DNA of 64,000 nucleotides from Megamerina dolium (taxonomy: Eukaryota; Arthropoda; Insecta; Diptera; Megamerinidae): positions 49,045,929 to 49,109,928 of the forward strand of contig OY978525.1 in the NCBI GenBank assembly GCA_963854835.1, given 5' to 3'. A program made the translations under genes and the position numbers. The notes beneath the pieces are model-generated. The model made no database searches. It was given only the letters and a program-made list of their open reading frames with translations, and was not told the origin of the DNA. Shown here piece by piece: positions 1-9,863 of the stretch (position 1 is the stretch's first letter; every line of letters begins with the position of its first letter).

Positions 1-747
1 ATCAGCGCTGTTTGCGAACCATTCCACGTTGTTCGCATGGACTTTACGGCACTTGCGTCCAAGTGTTCTATTTCTGGGTATTTCTCCACCACTGCAGCGC
101 ATATGTCTTCCACCACAGTAATTTCATCTAAATCCCGACATTCAATAAGGATGTGTTGTCGCAGTGTTTTGATGCTAGCTGACTTTTGGAGAGCTTGTTC
201 CATCACTTCCTTATATTTTTTCTGTTTTCTCACCTGACTTGCCTTTTAACTCCAACAATATTTCACCTTTAGACGTCTTTTTGATTTTATTAACCTCTTC
301 GCCAAGCTGCTTAAAATCTGGATTGGTCTTCAGTTTTTTTAATGTAACAGCGTATGATAAGTCCCCAGTTTTAGTTATGACTATAGCTTCATGTCGAGCA
401 CGTATACGCTTTGGAACTACTTTCCCTTTGTTTTCTAAAGGAAGTCCTTTCTTTGGTGGTGGCTTTTTTTCCTTCTTTATATCAGGCTGCCAGTCCTCCT
501 TACTCTGTTGTTTTGGTTTCTGTGTCCTCTCCATGTCAAGTTCTTTCGCCCTCACTTCTCCTTTTCGCACCTCCTGCTTCTGAATAATGACTTTGTCATG
601 CTGTCTTGTAGGCGATGTCTTTGCCTCCATAATGGTTGGGCCTTGCCGCTTATGTGAGTATCTTTCAGATACATCTTCGTGAAGGGCTGCAATATTAGAT
701 ACCAAATCTCGCATCATCTGGTTAATGTGCCTTTGCGATCCAATCAT
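1..747 (-). pseudogene. LINE ORF1 (gag-like) remnant
   Basis: A 178-residue open stretch from 747 to 211 is rich in Lys/Arg (PKQQ, KKEKKPPPKK) and contains IVITKTGDLSYAVTLKK, a motif typical of R1-type ORF1 just before the RNA-binding part. It ends at a stop at 211-213, but one base of frame shift near 212-225 opens a second frame that continues to the window edge with KKYKEVMEQALQKSAS, IECRDLDEIT and GSQTALI, all expected downstream in the same protein. The zinc knuckles would lie beyond the edge. The product would bind LINE RNA as a nucleocapsid-like protein; this copy is frameshifted and not functional. Confidence 0.75.
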
Positions 748-1080
748 GCTCTGGAACTTAGCAATTTTGTGGCCCAGGATATCAAATGCATCATTCTTCC
801 GTATATCAGCAGAAATTAGGTCTACCTTACCTTCTGCTGTTCGTTCTCCTCATTTATTACTTTTTGTTTCATCACATTATCTCCTCTACCTGTAGCTGCT
901 ATCGGTGAGTAAACCTCTACCGGCAACTCTGGCACAGATGGAGTGTTTCACTCACCCGGGCTATTTACCCGAACAGTTGGCGACTTTTCAGCCTCAAGCC
1001 GACTTGTTTGTTCTTTACTCGGCCATTTTACTGGCGTGTACATTAATTTAGGTCTTCGTATGAAATCCTCCTCTTTTGTA
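1..1080 (-). mobile_element. R1-clade LINE, 5' part, cut by the window edge
   Basis: The minus strand carries the first-ORF region of a non-LTR retrotransposon that runs off the left edge of the window. Its protein resembles the ORF1 of the full-length R1-clade element at 1835-7027: both share a block of the type DLDEIT followed later by a G-Q-T-A stretch. The 5' portion (about 748-1080) still reads as ORF1-like sequence in pieces, for example EEDFIRRPKLMYTP, but is broken by stops. The second ORF (endonuclease, RT) would lie outside the window. No target-site duplication can be assigned because one end is missing. Confidence 0.75.
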
Positions 1081-1400
1081 TTTCACTATTTTGTTATTTA
1101 TTTTATTTGGTTCCATGCTTAAAGGGCCCCAACTCGAAGTCGTTATCTCTGCTCGTAGTGTAGTCACCTTAAGATCCCATGGGTCCCTTTGCAAGCAGTG
1201 AGGTCCATGCGAGAGCTGACACAAGCCTTCATGAGAACTTGCATACAGAGCTAGATCAGTGCTAGTCAGGAATATTACATCTGAGCCTACACGACCAATT
1301 TAATGGTTACGAACATTGAGCGTTCTTCGAGGCCTGCCATGGTTTTAGCGGGGCGGAGGCAATTGTGGCATTAGCCCGAAAACCATTTCTGCAGGGTACC
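1081..1400. other. No gene seen; possible LINE 5' UTR
   Basis: This stretch lies between the minus-strand ORF1 remnant and the plus-strand LINE 3' stub. I see no open frame or known motif. It may be the 5' untranslated leader of the minus-strand LINE or upstream 3' UTR of the stub; the sequence alone does not decide. Confidence 0.4.
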
Positions 1401-1456
1401 ACCGCCGTTAAGCACTACTTCCAGCTTAGTCCTGCGAAGTTGTGCTTAACGGCGGT
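1401..1456. repeat. 15-bp perfect inverted repeat (stem-loop)
   Basis: ACCGCCGTTAAGCAC at 1401-1415 is the exact reverse complement of 1442-1456, with about 26 bases between the arms. Weaker pairing continues outward (CTGCAGGG against CCCGCAG). The right arm belongs to the LINE 3' UTR that is repeated near 6797; the left arm has no match there. Confidence 0.8.
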
Positions 1457-1665
1457 CCCGCAGGACACAAACAAGCTATAGAGGTCGGAGTTAAGGGTTT
1501 AGTACGTAGGCGTACTGGTTCGCAAGTCCAGCATAGTAAGATAATACTCACTGGGCGTTTTCCCGATTGAGGTGTACCTTTAGCGGACAGTGTGAATCGT
1601 ACATGCCGTCTATGGGTGACGGTATCTAAGAAAGATTCCCCCTTCGAATACAAAAAAAAAAAAAA
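1422..1665 (+). mobile_element. 5'-truncated R1-clade LINE, 3' UTR and poly(A)
   Basis: About 240 bases match the 3' UTR of the full-length element (6779-7027) almost base for base, ending in the same CCCCCTTCGAATAC followed by a 14-A tail at 1652-1665. The match starts sharply near 1422, so this is a severely 5'-truncated insertion of the same family. It sits only about 170 bp upstream of the full-length copy in the same AC-rich tract. I could not find a convincing target-site duplication. Confidence 0.85.
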
Positions 1666-1821
1666 ACACAAACACTTACATAACATAGACATCCACACCC
1701 ATGTCTATATATACACCCGTGGGGAAACATAATTGTGCCCACGCCCATCTACACCCATGAGGTCTCTCATATACCTCGGCATATATATACAAGCATTCAC
1801 ACATAAATGCAAACACCCCAT
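1666..1821. repeat. AC/TA-rich simple-sequence tract, left half
   Basis: Degenerate ACAY and CATA words (ACACTTACATAACATAGACA and similar) fill this stretch. It resembles the tract that resumes at 7041 on the other side of the LINE, so the LINE split one continuous tract. Confidence 0.7.
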
Positions 1822-2003
1822 GTATTTGTAACCACCCGGACGGTCTGATCCTACGGGATCGAGTACTATAGCTGGGCTCTAAGCTGCCGGGGGGGTCGGC
1901 AGGTCGCGGATAGCCAGACGGCCTGTAGTAGCAGGTTAATTGCGAGATAAGTTTGAACGAATAAGCAATCCCCGACGATGAGCGGCAGGAATGGAGGAGG
2001 CGG

Positions 2004-2010
2004 TATAAAA
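2004..2010 (+). promoter_or_regulatory. TATA-like box in the LINE 5' UTR
   Basis: TATAAAA sits in GGCGGTATAAAAGCC about 170 bases inside the element. LINE internal promoters are normally TATA-less, so this may be chance or captured sequence. Confidence 0.3.
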
Positions 2011-2482
2011 GCCAGCGAGTCCTATGAAATTCCTGTGACAGTGGCGAGTCGACACCGCCTCTTTGAATTATGTGTCCCCCCTCATCATGCATGGGCATGA
2101 TGAGTTATAAAAAAACCCAGGCGCGACGGTTTCCATATTGGGCGGTATACTCCGCGGCGCACTGGGAGTCCTTCAGAACCTCAACAGCTTTCTCTGCTGT
2201 TGGGAGGATGAGGGTGATGTGAGCTTGCTCTGCCGAGGTGTTAGCCGCGGTGGGTATCAGTAACCAGCCCCTTCGGGCCTTAGTCAGGAAGTGTGTATTG
2301 GACGCAGGAGTTGTAGCCTGCGTTGCTCCGGGCGAGCGCCGGTTCGTCCGTGTTTTCCGGAACCGGTAAAGCGAAAGACAGGCCTCAGGGAACTGGGGTA
2401 GGGGCATTGTCTCCGAGGGTATACCCGCTCCTGTCTATTTCGGCCCGCCACCCTACACACGATGCGCTGGTACAGAAAGTAA

Positions 2483-3856
2483 ATGGAGAACAAATTGAGA
2501 AACAACAAAAACAATAGCAGCAATATAGATGGCATCACCATGAGCAGTGATACTCAAAGTCCTTGCGATGGTGGTAGCAAGATACCTGGAGCTGAGCCGC
2601 CCAAGAAGACACCGATACCGAGTGAAGATGGCAAAACTGTCGAAGTTGACCCTTTTAAGCGTGCACCAAGACTGGTGCGGTCGCCGAAAACTGCGGAAAA
2701 GCCAGTAAGAGCAAATTCTTCGCCACCTGCGATGCAAGATAGCACGCTTATGGCTATAACGACGCAATCGAGTGCCGATATCATGTCAGAATTAGGTGAG
2801 GCAATCAGGAAGTTGACTGAAGCCATGCGACTACCGCAACGATCAATCAACAACCAAATCAGGGATCTGCTCAGTTCAGTAACGCGACTTCACGAACGTG
2901 CCCGAGAAGAGTATAATAAAAGCAAAGAAAATAGACGAAATGTTCCCCTCAGGCTAACATCTATAGGATCAACGCCGAAGAGGCCCCGCGAGGACGAGCA
3001 GCTGACACGGAAAACACCACCCAAGAGGAACAGAGCCACTCACGAGGAAGTGCAAAAGCCGACGGATAACATGAGCAAGAGCGATGGAGGCAATAGTCCT
3101 GCCTAAGATAAAAAGAAAACAGAGAGCTGGGCGCAGGTCAAACGCAAAACGCAGAACCCTAAGAAGAAGGCGACCTATACACCGCCTCCGAAACCAGACG
3201 CGATAATCATTGCACGTGCTGGAAATATGTCATACAGTGACATACTTAAAGCTGTGAAAAATAATGATGCTCTACTAATTTTGCTTGAACTGAAGGAGGC
3301 CCAGATGACAAACATGGGAGTTTATGAAAAGGAAATAAATAAGGTGCTCGGTGATCAAGCGCAGATTCGGGCGCTAACCCATGAGGTATCGTTGGAGATC
3401 CGAGATCTAGATGAAATTACCACCAAGGAGGATATTGTCGAGGCGATACGATCGCAAATAATGGAGTTAAGTTTCTTCGACGAAAGAGCGATCATAAACA
3501 TCAGGGAGGCATATGCAGGTACGCAGACTGCGGTGGTAAGCCTTCCGGCGCTGAACGCAAGACAACTTCTTGATGCTCGGAAGATCAAAATTGGATGGGT
3601 GGTGTGCCGAATAAGGGAAAAACCGAACCTAAAGAAGTGTTTCAGGTGCCTAGAATATGGGCATGTGGCGAGGGCGTGCAGCAGCACAGAAGATAGGAGC
3701 CAAAGTTGCATCAAATGTGGGGAAAAGGGTCACTTCGCAAAGACATGCGATAAAAAGCCATCCTGTGGAGCATGCAAAATCAACGGGAAGGATGCGGGTC
3801 ACCAAATCGGCAGTAGGAAGTGTCCCCTATATCAAGCAGCGTGCAAAAGGATATAA
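2483..3856 (+). pseudogene. R1-clade LINE ORF1 (gag-like), one in-frame stop
   Basis: The frame opens with ATG at 2483 (MENKLRNNKNN) and runs to TAA at 3854-3856, about 457 codons, interrupted by a single in-frame TAA at 3104-3106. The N-terminal half is charged and low in structure. After the stop come PPPKPDAIII and MSYSDILKAVK, then DLDEITTKED, and three C-terminal CCHC zinc knuckles: CFRCLEYGHVARAC, CIKCGEKGHFAKTC and a CGACK...HQIGSRKC form. Compared with the minus-strand relative at 1-747, roughly 15 residues are missing between ILKAVK and LLELKE, an internal deletion in frame. The protein would coat LINE RNA. It overlaps the ORF2 start by one base. Confidence 0.85.
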
Positions 3857-3858
3857 TG
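3854..3858 (+). other. TAATG stop-start overlap of ORF1 and ORF2
   Basis: The ORF1 stop TAA (3854-3856) shares its last A with the ORF2 start ATG (3856-3858). Such an overlap is compatible with termination-reinitiation as the way ORF2 is translated. Confidence 0.75.
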
Positions 3859-6741
3859 AGAGTTGTACAGATCAACTTAAACCATTGTGAAGCTGCACAG
3901 GAGTTGCTCAGGCAGACAGTATACGAGCAGAAGATAGAAGTGGCTATAGTTTCCGAGCAGTACAAAAACTTAAGCGCAGGAACCTGGATCTCTGATCAGG
4001 TAAATAAAGCTGCCATATGGGCCTGTGGAAACAACTCCATCTAAGTCGACTATGAAAGGATTCTAGACGAACTAGTGCGAGACGCCAGAACTACTACGCC
4101 AAACGTAATAGCAGGTGACTTCAATGCATGGGCCGAGGAATGGGGCAGCAGTTATACAAATAGGCGGGGTGATGCCCTGCTCAAAGCGTTCTCCTTGCTA
4201 GACGCTGTATTGCTCAATACTGGCGGTAGGAATACCTTCGAGAAGAATGGTCGCGGATCAATTATTGATATTACGTTCGCCAGCCGCGCGCTCGTTCGAT
4301 CGACAAGCTGGCAGGTGTGCGACTTTTACACACATAGCGACCACCTTGCTATTGTGATGGAAGTCGTCAATCACAAGCAGATCCGAGGGGGCTTACAAAA
4401 AACACAAACTAGAGGGTGGAAAGTGGAAACGCTCGATGAAGAAATTTTCAAACTCATTCTCGACGTGAACCCAGACTGTTCAAACGACGTGGACCGACAG
4501 GCTGGCATGCTGTCAAAGTACGTAAGTAAAGCATGCGACGCCGCCATGTGCAGAAAAAGACAGAATATGTTTAGAAAGCCCACGTACTGGTGGATTCAGG
4601 AGATTAATACATTAAGAAGTGAATGTCATAGAGCAAGACGTCTCTCCAAAAGAAGCCAAGGTACGCCAGAGCATATAATACTACGTGAATGCTTCAAAAA
4701 GAAACGCAAGGAGTTTAAAAAGGCGATCAAAAGCAGCAAGTCCTCATGCTTCAAAGAACTCTGTGAAAGGGTGGACGAGAACCCGTGGGGCGACGCGTAT
4801 AAGATAGTGATGTCCAAGGTCAGAGGTGGTAGAGGTAAAGCACCAACCTGCTCTATCCTCTTAGCAAAGGTAGTAAAAACGCTTTTTCCGGCGCAAGACT
4901 TGCAACCGTATATGGTGATACCCCCAATAGAAGAAGCAGTGACAATCGACGAGTCGGAGATTATCTTAGCGGCGGAGAGATTCGGTAACGCAAAGGCGCC
5001 TGGACTTGATGGCATCCCGAATAAGGCGCTGAAGATCGCCATTAATCATAACACGAAGCCTTTTGCCGAGCTTTTTACGAGATGTTTGAACGAGGGTGTT
5101 TTCCCGAAAGTATGGAAAAAACAGCGCCTGGTCCTCCTTCAGAAGCCGAATAAACCGGCGGGTGACCCAAATGCGTATCGTCCACTTTGCATGATTGATA
5201 CAATGGCCAAAATATTGGAGCGGTTGATATGCACGCGTCTGGAACAACATCTAGAAAGGAAACCACCTGGTCTGTCCGAGAACCAATTTGGTTTCAGGAG
5301 ACATCGGTCGACCATAGACGCAATTAGAAAATTGACGGACATTGCTGGCAAGGCCATAGAAGGCACTAGATTGATGCATGGCGATAAAAAATATTGTACA
5401 GTAGTGACACTAGATGTACAAAATGCCTTCAACTCGGCAAACTGACATCTTATTATGAGGGCATTGGAGGCAAAGGAAACGCCAGCGTACCTAATGCGAA
5501 TAATAAATAGTTATCTGTCTGACAGACTACTGTTGTATGACACGGACGAAGGGCCCAAAAGCTACGTGGTGACGGGTGGAGTGCCGCCGGGATCTGTACT
5601 TGGCCCGCTACTGTGGAACGTGCTGTACGATGGGGTGTTAAACCTTCCATTCCCAAAAGAAGCCCAGATAATTGGCTACGCGGACGACATTGCCGTGACG
5701 ATCGTTGCGAAGGAGCTCTCCTAAGTTCAGAGCATCTGCAGAGAGACAGCTTCGAAAATTAAGGATTGGCTCACGACGACAAAGCTCCAACTTGCGGTAC
5801 AGAAAACAGAGGCTGTACTTATCACGAGCAGGAAAAAACTAGAAAAAATCACCTTAAACATTGACGGCTACAACATTACAACGCAACCTTCGTTGAGGTA
5901 TCTAGGTGTAATGATTGATGCGAGGCTCAACTTCAAGGCGCATATCGAAAAAGCCTGCGGTAAGGCGGCAACAATGACAGCGGCTCTGACGAGAATCATG
6001 GCCAACATTGGTGGCCCCAGCCAGAGTAGGAGAGCGCTCCTGGCTAAAGTTAGTCAATCAATACTGATGTACGCGGCGCCTATATGGGGGGCAGCTCTGC
6101 GGCAAAAAACATACTCGAAGAAGGCGAAGATAGTTTTCAGGTTAAGCGCTATTAGAGTTGCATGTGCATTTAGGACAGTGTCACAAGAAGGTGCCGGTAT
6201 TATATCTGGCGTTATGCCGCCGGACATAATGGCCTCGGAGTTGGGCAGAGTATATAACAGAACCAAAAGCCTGAATAGACGGTTAACGGCAACCGAACGG
6301 AAAGAGGAGAGACAGACGAGCCTAGACGAATGGCAAAGTCAATGGGACGCCGCAGGAAAAGGGAGGTGGACCCACAGGTTCATCAGGAACGTGCATGCTT
6401 GGGTCGAAAGAGGACACGGAGAGACAGACTACTACCTTACGCAGTTTTTGACGGGCCATGGTTGTTTCAGAGAGTACCTCCACAGATTCGGTCATGATGA
6501 CGCGACAGAATGTTCAGGTTGTCTAAACGCTCAGCATATCTTTTTCTTCTGCCTAAGATTTGAGACGCAGAGAATGACAATAGAGAAGATAGTAAATGAA
6601 AGGATGACACCTGATAACATTGTGAGCCATATGCTGCGATCGAGTTTGGTGTGGTTTAAGATGAAAGAATGGGCTGCAATAGCTCTCAAGGAGCTCAGAA
6701 AGAAGAAGTGGCAGCGGAGAAATATAACTGCAGCTGTGTGA
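3856..6741 (+). pseudogene. R1-clade LINE ORF2 (endonuclease-RT), three in-frame stops
   Basis: One frame holds throughout. The AP-endonuclease starts MRVVQINLNH, keeps GDFNAW and YTHSDH, but lacks about 45 residues between WACGNNSI and the YERILDELV block, where an in-frame TAA (4042-4044) also sits. The RT contains APGLDGIPNKALK, FGFRRHRST, TLDVQNAFN and the catalytic GYADDIAVT. In-frame stops are TGA at 5443-5445 (in NSAN-stop-HLI, where relatives have Trp) and TAA at 5722-5724. The usual GVPQGS motif reads GVPPGSVLGP. The C-terminal half ends with a CSGCLNAQHIFFFC zinc knuckle and stops at 6739-6741. Encodes the nicking and reverse transcription enzyme of target-primed integration; this copy cannot make it whole. 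Confidence 0.88.
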
Positions 6742-6778
6742 ACGCCATGTACGGGATGTTTGAAGAGGCATATTAGCT

Positions 6779-7027
6779 CAGCTTAGTCCTGCGAAGCAGT
6801 GCTTAATGGCGGTCCCGCAGGACACAAACAAGCTATAGAGGTCGGAGTTAAGGGTTTAGTACGTAGGCGTACTGGTTCGCAAGTACAGCATAGTAAGATA
6901 ATACTGACCGGGCGTGGTCCCGAATGAGGTGTACCTTTAGCGGACAGTATGAATCGTACATGCCATCTATGGTGGACGGTATCTAAGAAAGATTCCCCCT
7001 TCGAATACAAAAAAAAAAAAAAAAAAA
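6779..7027 (+). repeat. LINE 3' UTR and 19-A tail
   Basis: This segment is repeated at 1422-1665 with only scattered differences, which defines the family's 3' end. It ends CCCCCTTCGAATAC followed by poly(A). Confidence 0.9.
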
Positions 7028-7040
7028 GTATTTGTAACCA

Positions 7041-7425
7041 TACATACTCATATCCATACGCATGCCCATATGCACATCTATGCCTACACACATACCTTTA
7101 CCCCATGCATACCACCGTATACATCTCTACAACATCTTACATGGTACACCCTTGCACACACCACTGAAGATATATTCCTTCATATTCATGCATTTCTATG
7201 CTCACGCTCGAAAAATGTAAATACTCATATGCACGTATGCCCACGATCGTATCCACAAAATGTAACTACTCACACACATATACACATATATACACACACA
7301 CACACACATATTTGTGCATTTCTGCATATCCACGCATTCGACGCATTCAAATACATATCATCGCTATGTACTCCACACATATATACTACTCATACACACG
7401 TACCGTCTTACATGTGTAAGATCAA
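7041..7425. repeat. AC/TA-rich simple-sequence tract, right half
   Basis: Dense CATA, ACAC and CATATC words, including a (CA)n run near 7290-7310, continue the tract at 1666-1834. Apparent open frames here are products of the repeat. Confidence 0.7.
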
Positions 7426-7429
7426 TTGA

Positions 7430-7952
7430 ATTTGTCACGAGATAAAAAAGAACATGTTTTATTTCAGTTTTAATTTAAATTAAATTGATTAATGTTAAAA
7501 TCTTCCTAATTTATATATAAAAATCCCTACAAAGGGTAAGACCAGTTGTGGGGATTTTCCCAAGTACTGGCTGGCAACACCACCAAGTTGACTCAACTAT
7601 GTAAGTCTCTAATTTCTTAATAGGTGTGTGTCTGCACTAATTATTTTTAATTAATTTAACTAACAAATTGATAACAAAATATTGTACTAACAATGTAAAA
7701 AGGAAAAGAACAGCACATTCAGCTATTTTCCTATTAACCACTTTTTCTTCACAAATCAATATTGTATTTGATACACTTATCTTCAAATTCAGGATTCATT
7801 ATGCTATGAGCAGGATTCTTCTACTCGCACAACCTCTCAGTCCTACAGGCCATCGCACCCAATGCATGCGACTTCTAATATCTTTCCACTTCCCAATATT
7901 TCATACAAAAACAGCGAAGCGCTCACTGACCACGTCAACACACAACACACCG
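7430..7952. other. AT-rich stretch, nothing recognised
   Basis: No open frame with family features, no terminal repeat and no match to other elements of the window was seen here. Confidence 0.5.
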
Positions 7953-8312
7953 CGTTGGTATGTGGGTAGATTGATATGTGGCTAGTGTTAGAAAAAAATT
8001 GCATATAAGCTGCCAGCTTACCGAAGGCAGTGGCTTTTGAGTTGTGAGTGTTACACCGAAGTGTTAGCATTTAAGAAAAAGTGTAAATACTGCGATCCTT
8101 ACGAGGTCCTCCAGTATTAGTGTAAAAGTGCAAAATACAAAACACCAGCAATAAAGCGAAATGAGAAAAAACCGCAAGTATTACTGATAAAATATAATTG
8201 TTTTGTTCTAGTGTGTTAGACTCTAGGAACATTTAGGAGTTTAGGTCTAGGTGCTAATCTTGTGCGTAGTCGTTAGGTACTTAGTGAGCGTTGTAGAAAA
8301 ATAGTACACAAC
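7953..8312 (+). mobile_element. gypsy-1 LTR fragment
   Basis: The sequence matches the 3' half of the gypsy-1 LTRs at 29977-30710 and 52185-52967, beginning at TTGGTATGTGGGTAGAT and ending at the LTR terminus (...GTACACAACA). It includes the shared CATATAAGCTGCC TATA-like region. The 5' part of the LTR is missing and no primer binding site follows, so this is a truncated LTR, not an active promoter copy. Confidence 0.8.
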
Positions 8313-9863
8313 AACGGTAATTGGGCTAGAAGTAACTGTGAGACGGGTTTGGCTTTTACAGACCACCCAAAAAGAGTGGTTACACCCAATCCACCCTCTA
8401 CACAGTCCTCATTACCAAAATTAACTTCTCAATCTTGCTCAATTACGCTCAAAATTAAAAAAAAGGACATATTCAAAGCAATTTATAAGATTTAAACCTA
8501 AAAAAATCACCTGGTCCAGATAAAATTACCGGTAAAATGATAAAAGAGCTACCTCCGGCTTCAGTAATTTATTTCATGCACATTTTCAATGCTATCCTTC
8601 GTATTAGACACACTTCAAAAATTATTATGATAGCAAAACCTGGAAAATACCCTACAAAAGTTGCATCGTACAGACCTATCAGCCTCCTGCCTCTACTCTC
8701 TAAGTATTCGAAAAGCTACTTGTCGTGAATATAACTTCATTTATTAATCTCAACCAACTGATTCCCCAACATTATTTTGGATTTAGAAAACAGCACGGCA
8801 CAATAGAGCAAGTCCACCGCAATGTAACTCTTGTAAGAAACACTTTTGAAGAAAAAAAGTATTGCTATCTTTCTTGATATCACTCAAGCTTTCGATAAAG
8901 TATGGCACGATGGCATTATTTACAAACTCAAACTATTACTGCCTGCAAATGGCTCCTCATTGCTTAGCTATCTCACGAAAAGACAATTTCTGGTACATCA
9001 CAAGGATTACACAACAAATCCATTGGATATTCACGCTGGCGTTCCTCAAGGAAGCGTTTTGGGCTCCTTACTGTATCTCTTATACAATTCAGGTATGCCC
9101 AACAATAACAATACATTCATATCGACCTTTGCTGATGATACGGCAATATTGTGCTCTCGCTCTAATCCCATAGACGCTACTGAACTCCTGCAGACTCATG
9201 TCGATTCTGTCGAAATGTGGTTAGCAAAATGGCGCATAAAAGTCAATGAATCAAAGAGCGTACATGTAACCTTCACTCTAAGGCTAGATACATGTCCCCC
9301 ACTTAAAGAAAGAAAACTCAGATCAAGCTTAAAATTAATCAGTTATGGTGGCTGCTACACAAAAGTTCAAAGTTGAATCTCGAATACAAAGTGCTATTAT
9401 ATAAAGCAATCCTGAAGCCAATCTGGATTACGAATACCGATGAATACCAATTCAGTTATGGGGCACCGCATCTCCCTCAAATATCGAAAAATTGCAGCGA
9501 GTACAATGCAAGTGCCTGCGAATTATTGTAAACGCATCTTGGTATATGAGGAAAGTTAACATCCATCGAGATTTGAATATACCCGCAATTTCTGAGGAAG
9601 TTGCAAAGTCCTGCAGAAGCTACATTTAAAAATTACACAACCATTCGAATCCCCTTGCTAGGCAATTGTTACTGCGCTCGACGACTAAAAAGAAATGACA
9701 TTGAATACGCTGTGTAATTACTAAACCTCGCGACTGAACAAATTGTGATGGAACAATGGGAATATCACATAATTTTAATTTTGTTTGTAAGAATTGAACA
9801 CTTATTGTGAGTTTCTACTAATGGTAGAAAGATTCAATAAATTCTTAGTAAATAAAAAAAAAA
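8313..9863 (+). mobile_element. Jockey-clade LINE, 5'-truncated (copy 1)
   Basis: A plus-strand RT-coding remnant ends in a poly(A) run at 9854-9863. It shares its last ~800 bases with the Jockey copy at 25926-26770, including FADDTAILCSRSNPI and the tail ending in AATAAA-like sequence. The 5' limit is uncertain (between 8313 and about 8440). Directly after the poly(A) the sequence is LOA LINE, so the Jockey abuts or entered that element; I could not find the matching duplication on the left. Confidence 0.75.
8496..9600 (+). pseudogene. Jockey-clade RT remnant (copy 1)
   Basis: Pieces of one reverse transcriptase are spread over several frames: KKSPGPDKITGKMIKELP, IIMIAKPGKYPTKVASYRP, HYFGFRKQHGTIEQVH, AIFLDITQAFDKVWHD, AGVPQGSVLGSLL, and the catalytic STFADDTAILCSRS near 9125-9165. 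About 8 to 15 residues are missing before the IIMIAKPGK block, a frameshift follows SKYSKSYLS, and another follows RLDTCPPLK. The C-terminal thumb region continues at 9370-9600 in further broken frames. The first and last catalytic aspartates (DITQAFD, FADD) are kept, but the frame is lost. Confidence 0.8.

Larger units (their letters stand above)
1835..7027 (+). mobile_element. Full-length R1-clade LINE
   Basis: A complete non-LTR retrotransposon of about 5.2 kb: 5' UTR, gag-like ORF1, ORF2 with endonuclease, RT and terminal zinc knuckle, 3' UTR, and a 19-A tail (7009-7027). The 13-base direct repeat GTATTTGTAACCA at 1822-1834 and 7028-7040 flanks it exactly, giving both ends. The domain order and RT sequence (GYADDIAVT, LLWNVLYDG) fit the R1 clade. 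Coding frames are kept along the whole length but carry four premature stops and two internal deletions, so the copy is dead but not old enough to have accumulated many frameshifts. Its AC-rich target recalls R1-clade families such as Waldo that insert into ACAY repeats; that family assignment is inference. Confidence 0.9.

Noticed and set aside
2105..2407. Minus-strand 100-residue frame in the LINE 5' UTR
   Set aside because: It lies in the untranslated region of the opposite-strand LINE, shows no motif and has no partner; a chance frame in GC-rich sequence is more likely.
7070..7429. Open frames rich in His, Thr and Tyr
   Set aside because: They come from the AC/TA simple-sequence tract and have no family match.
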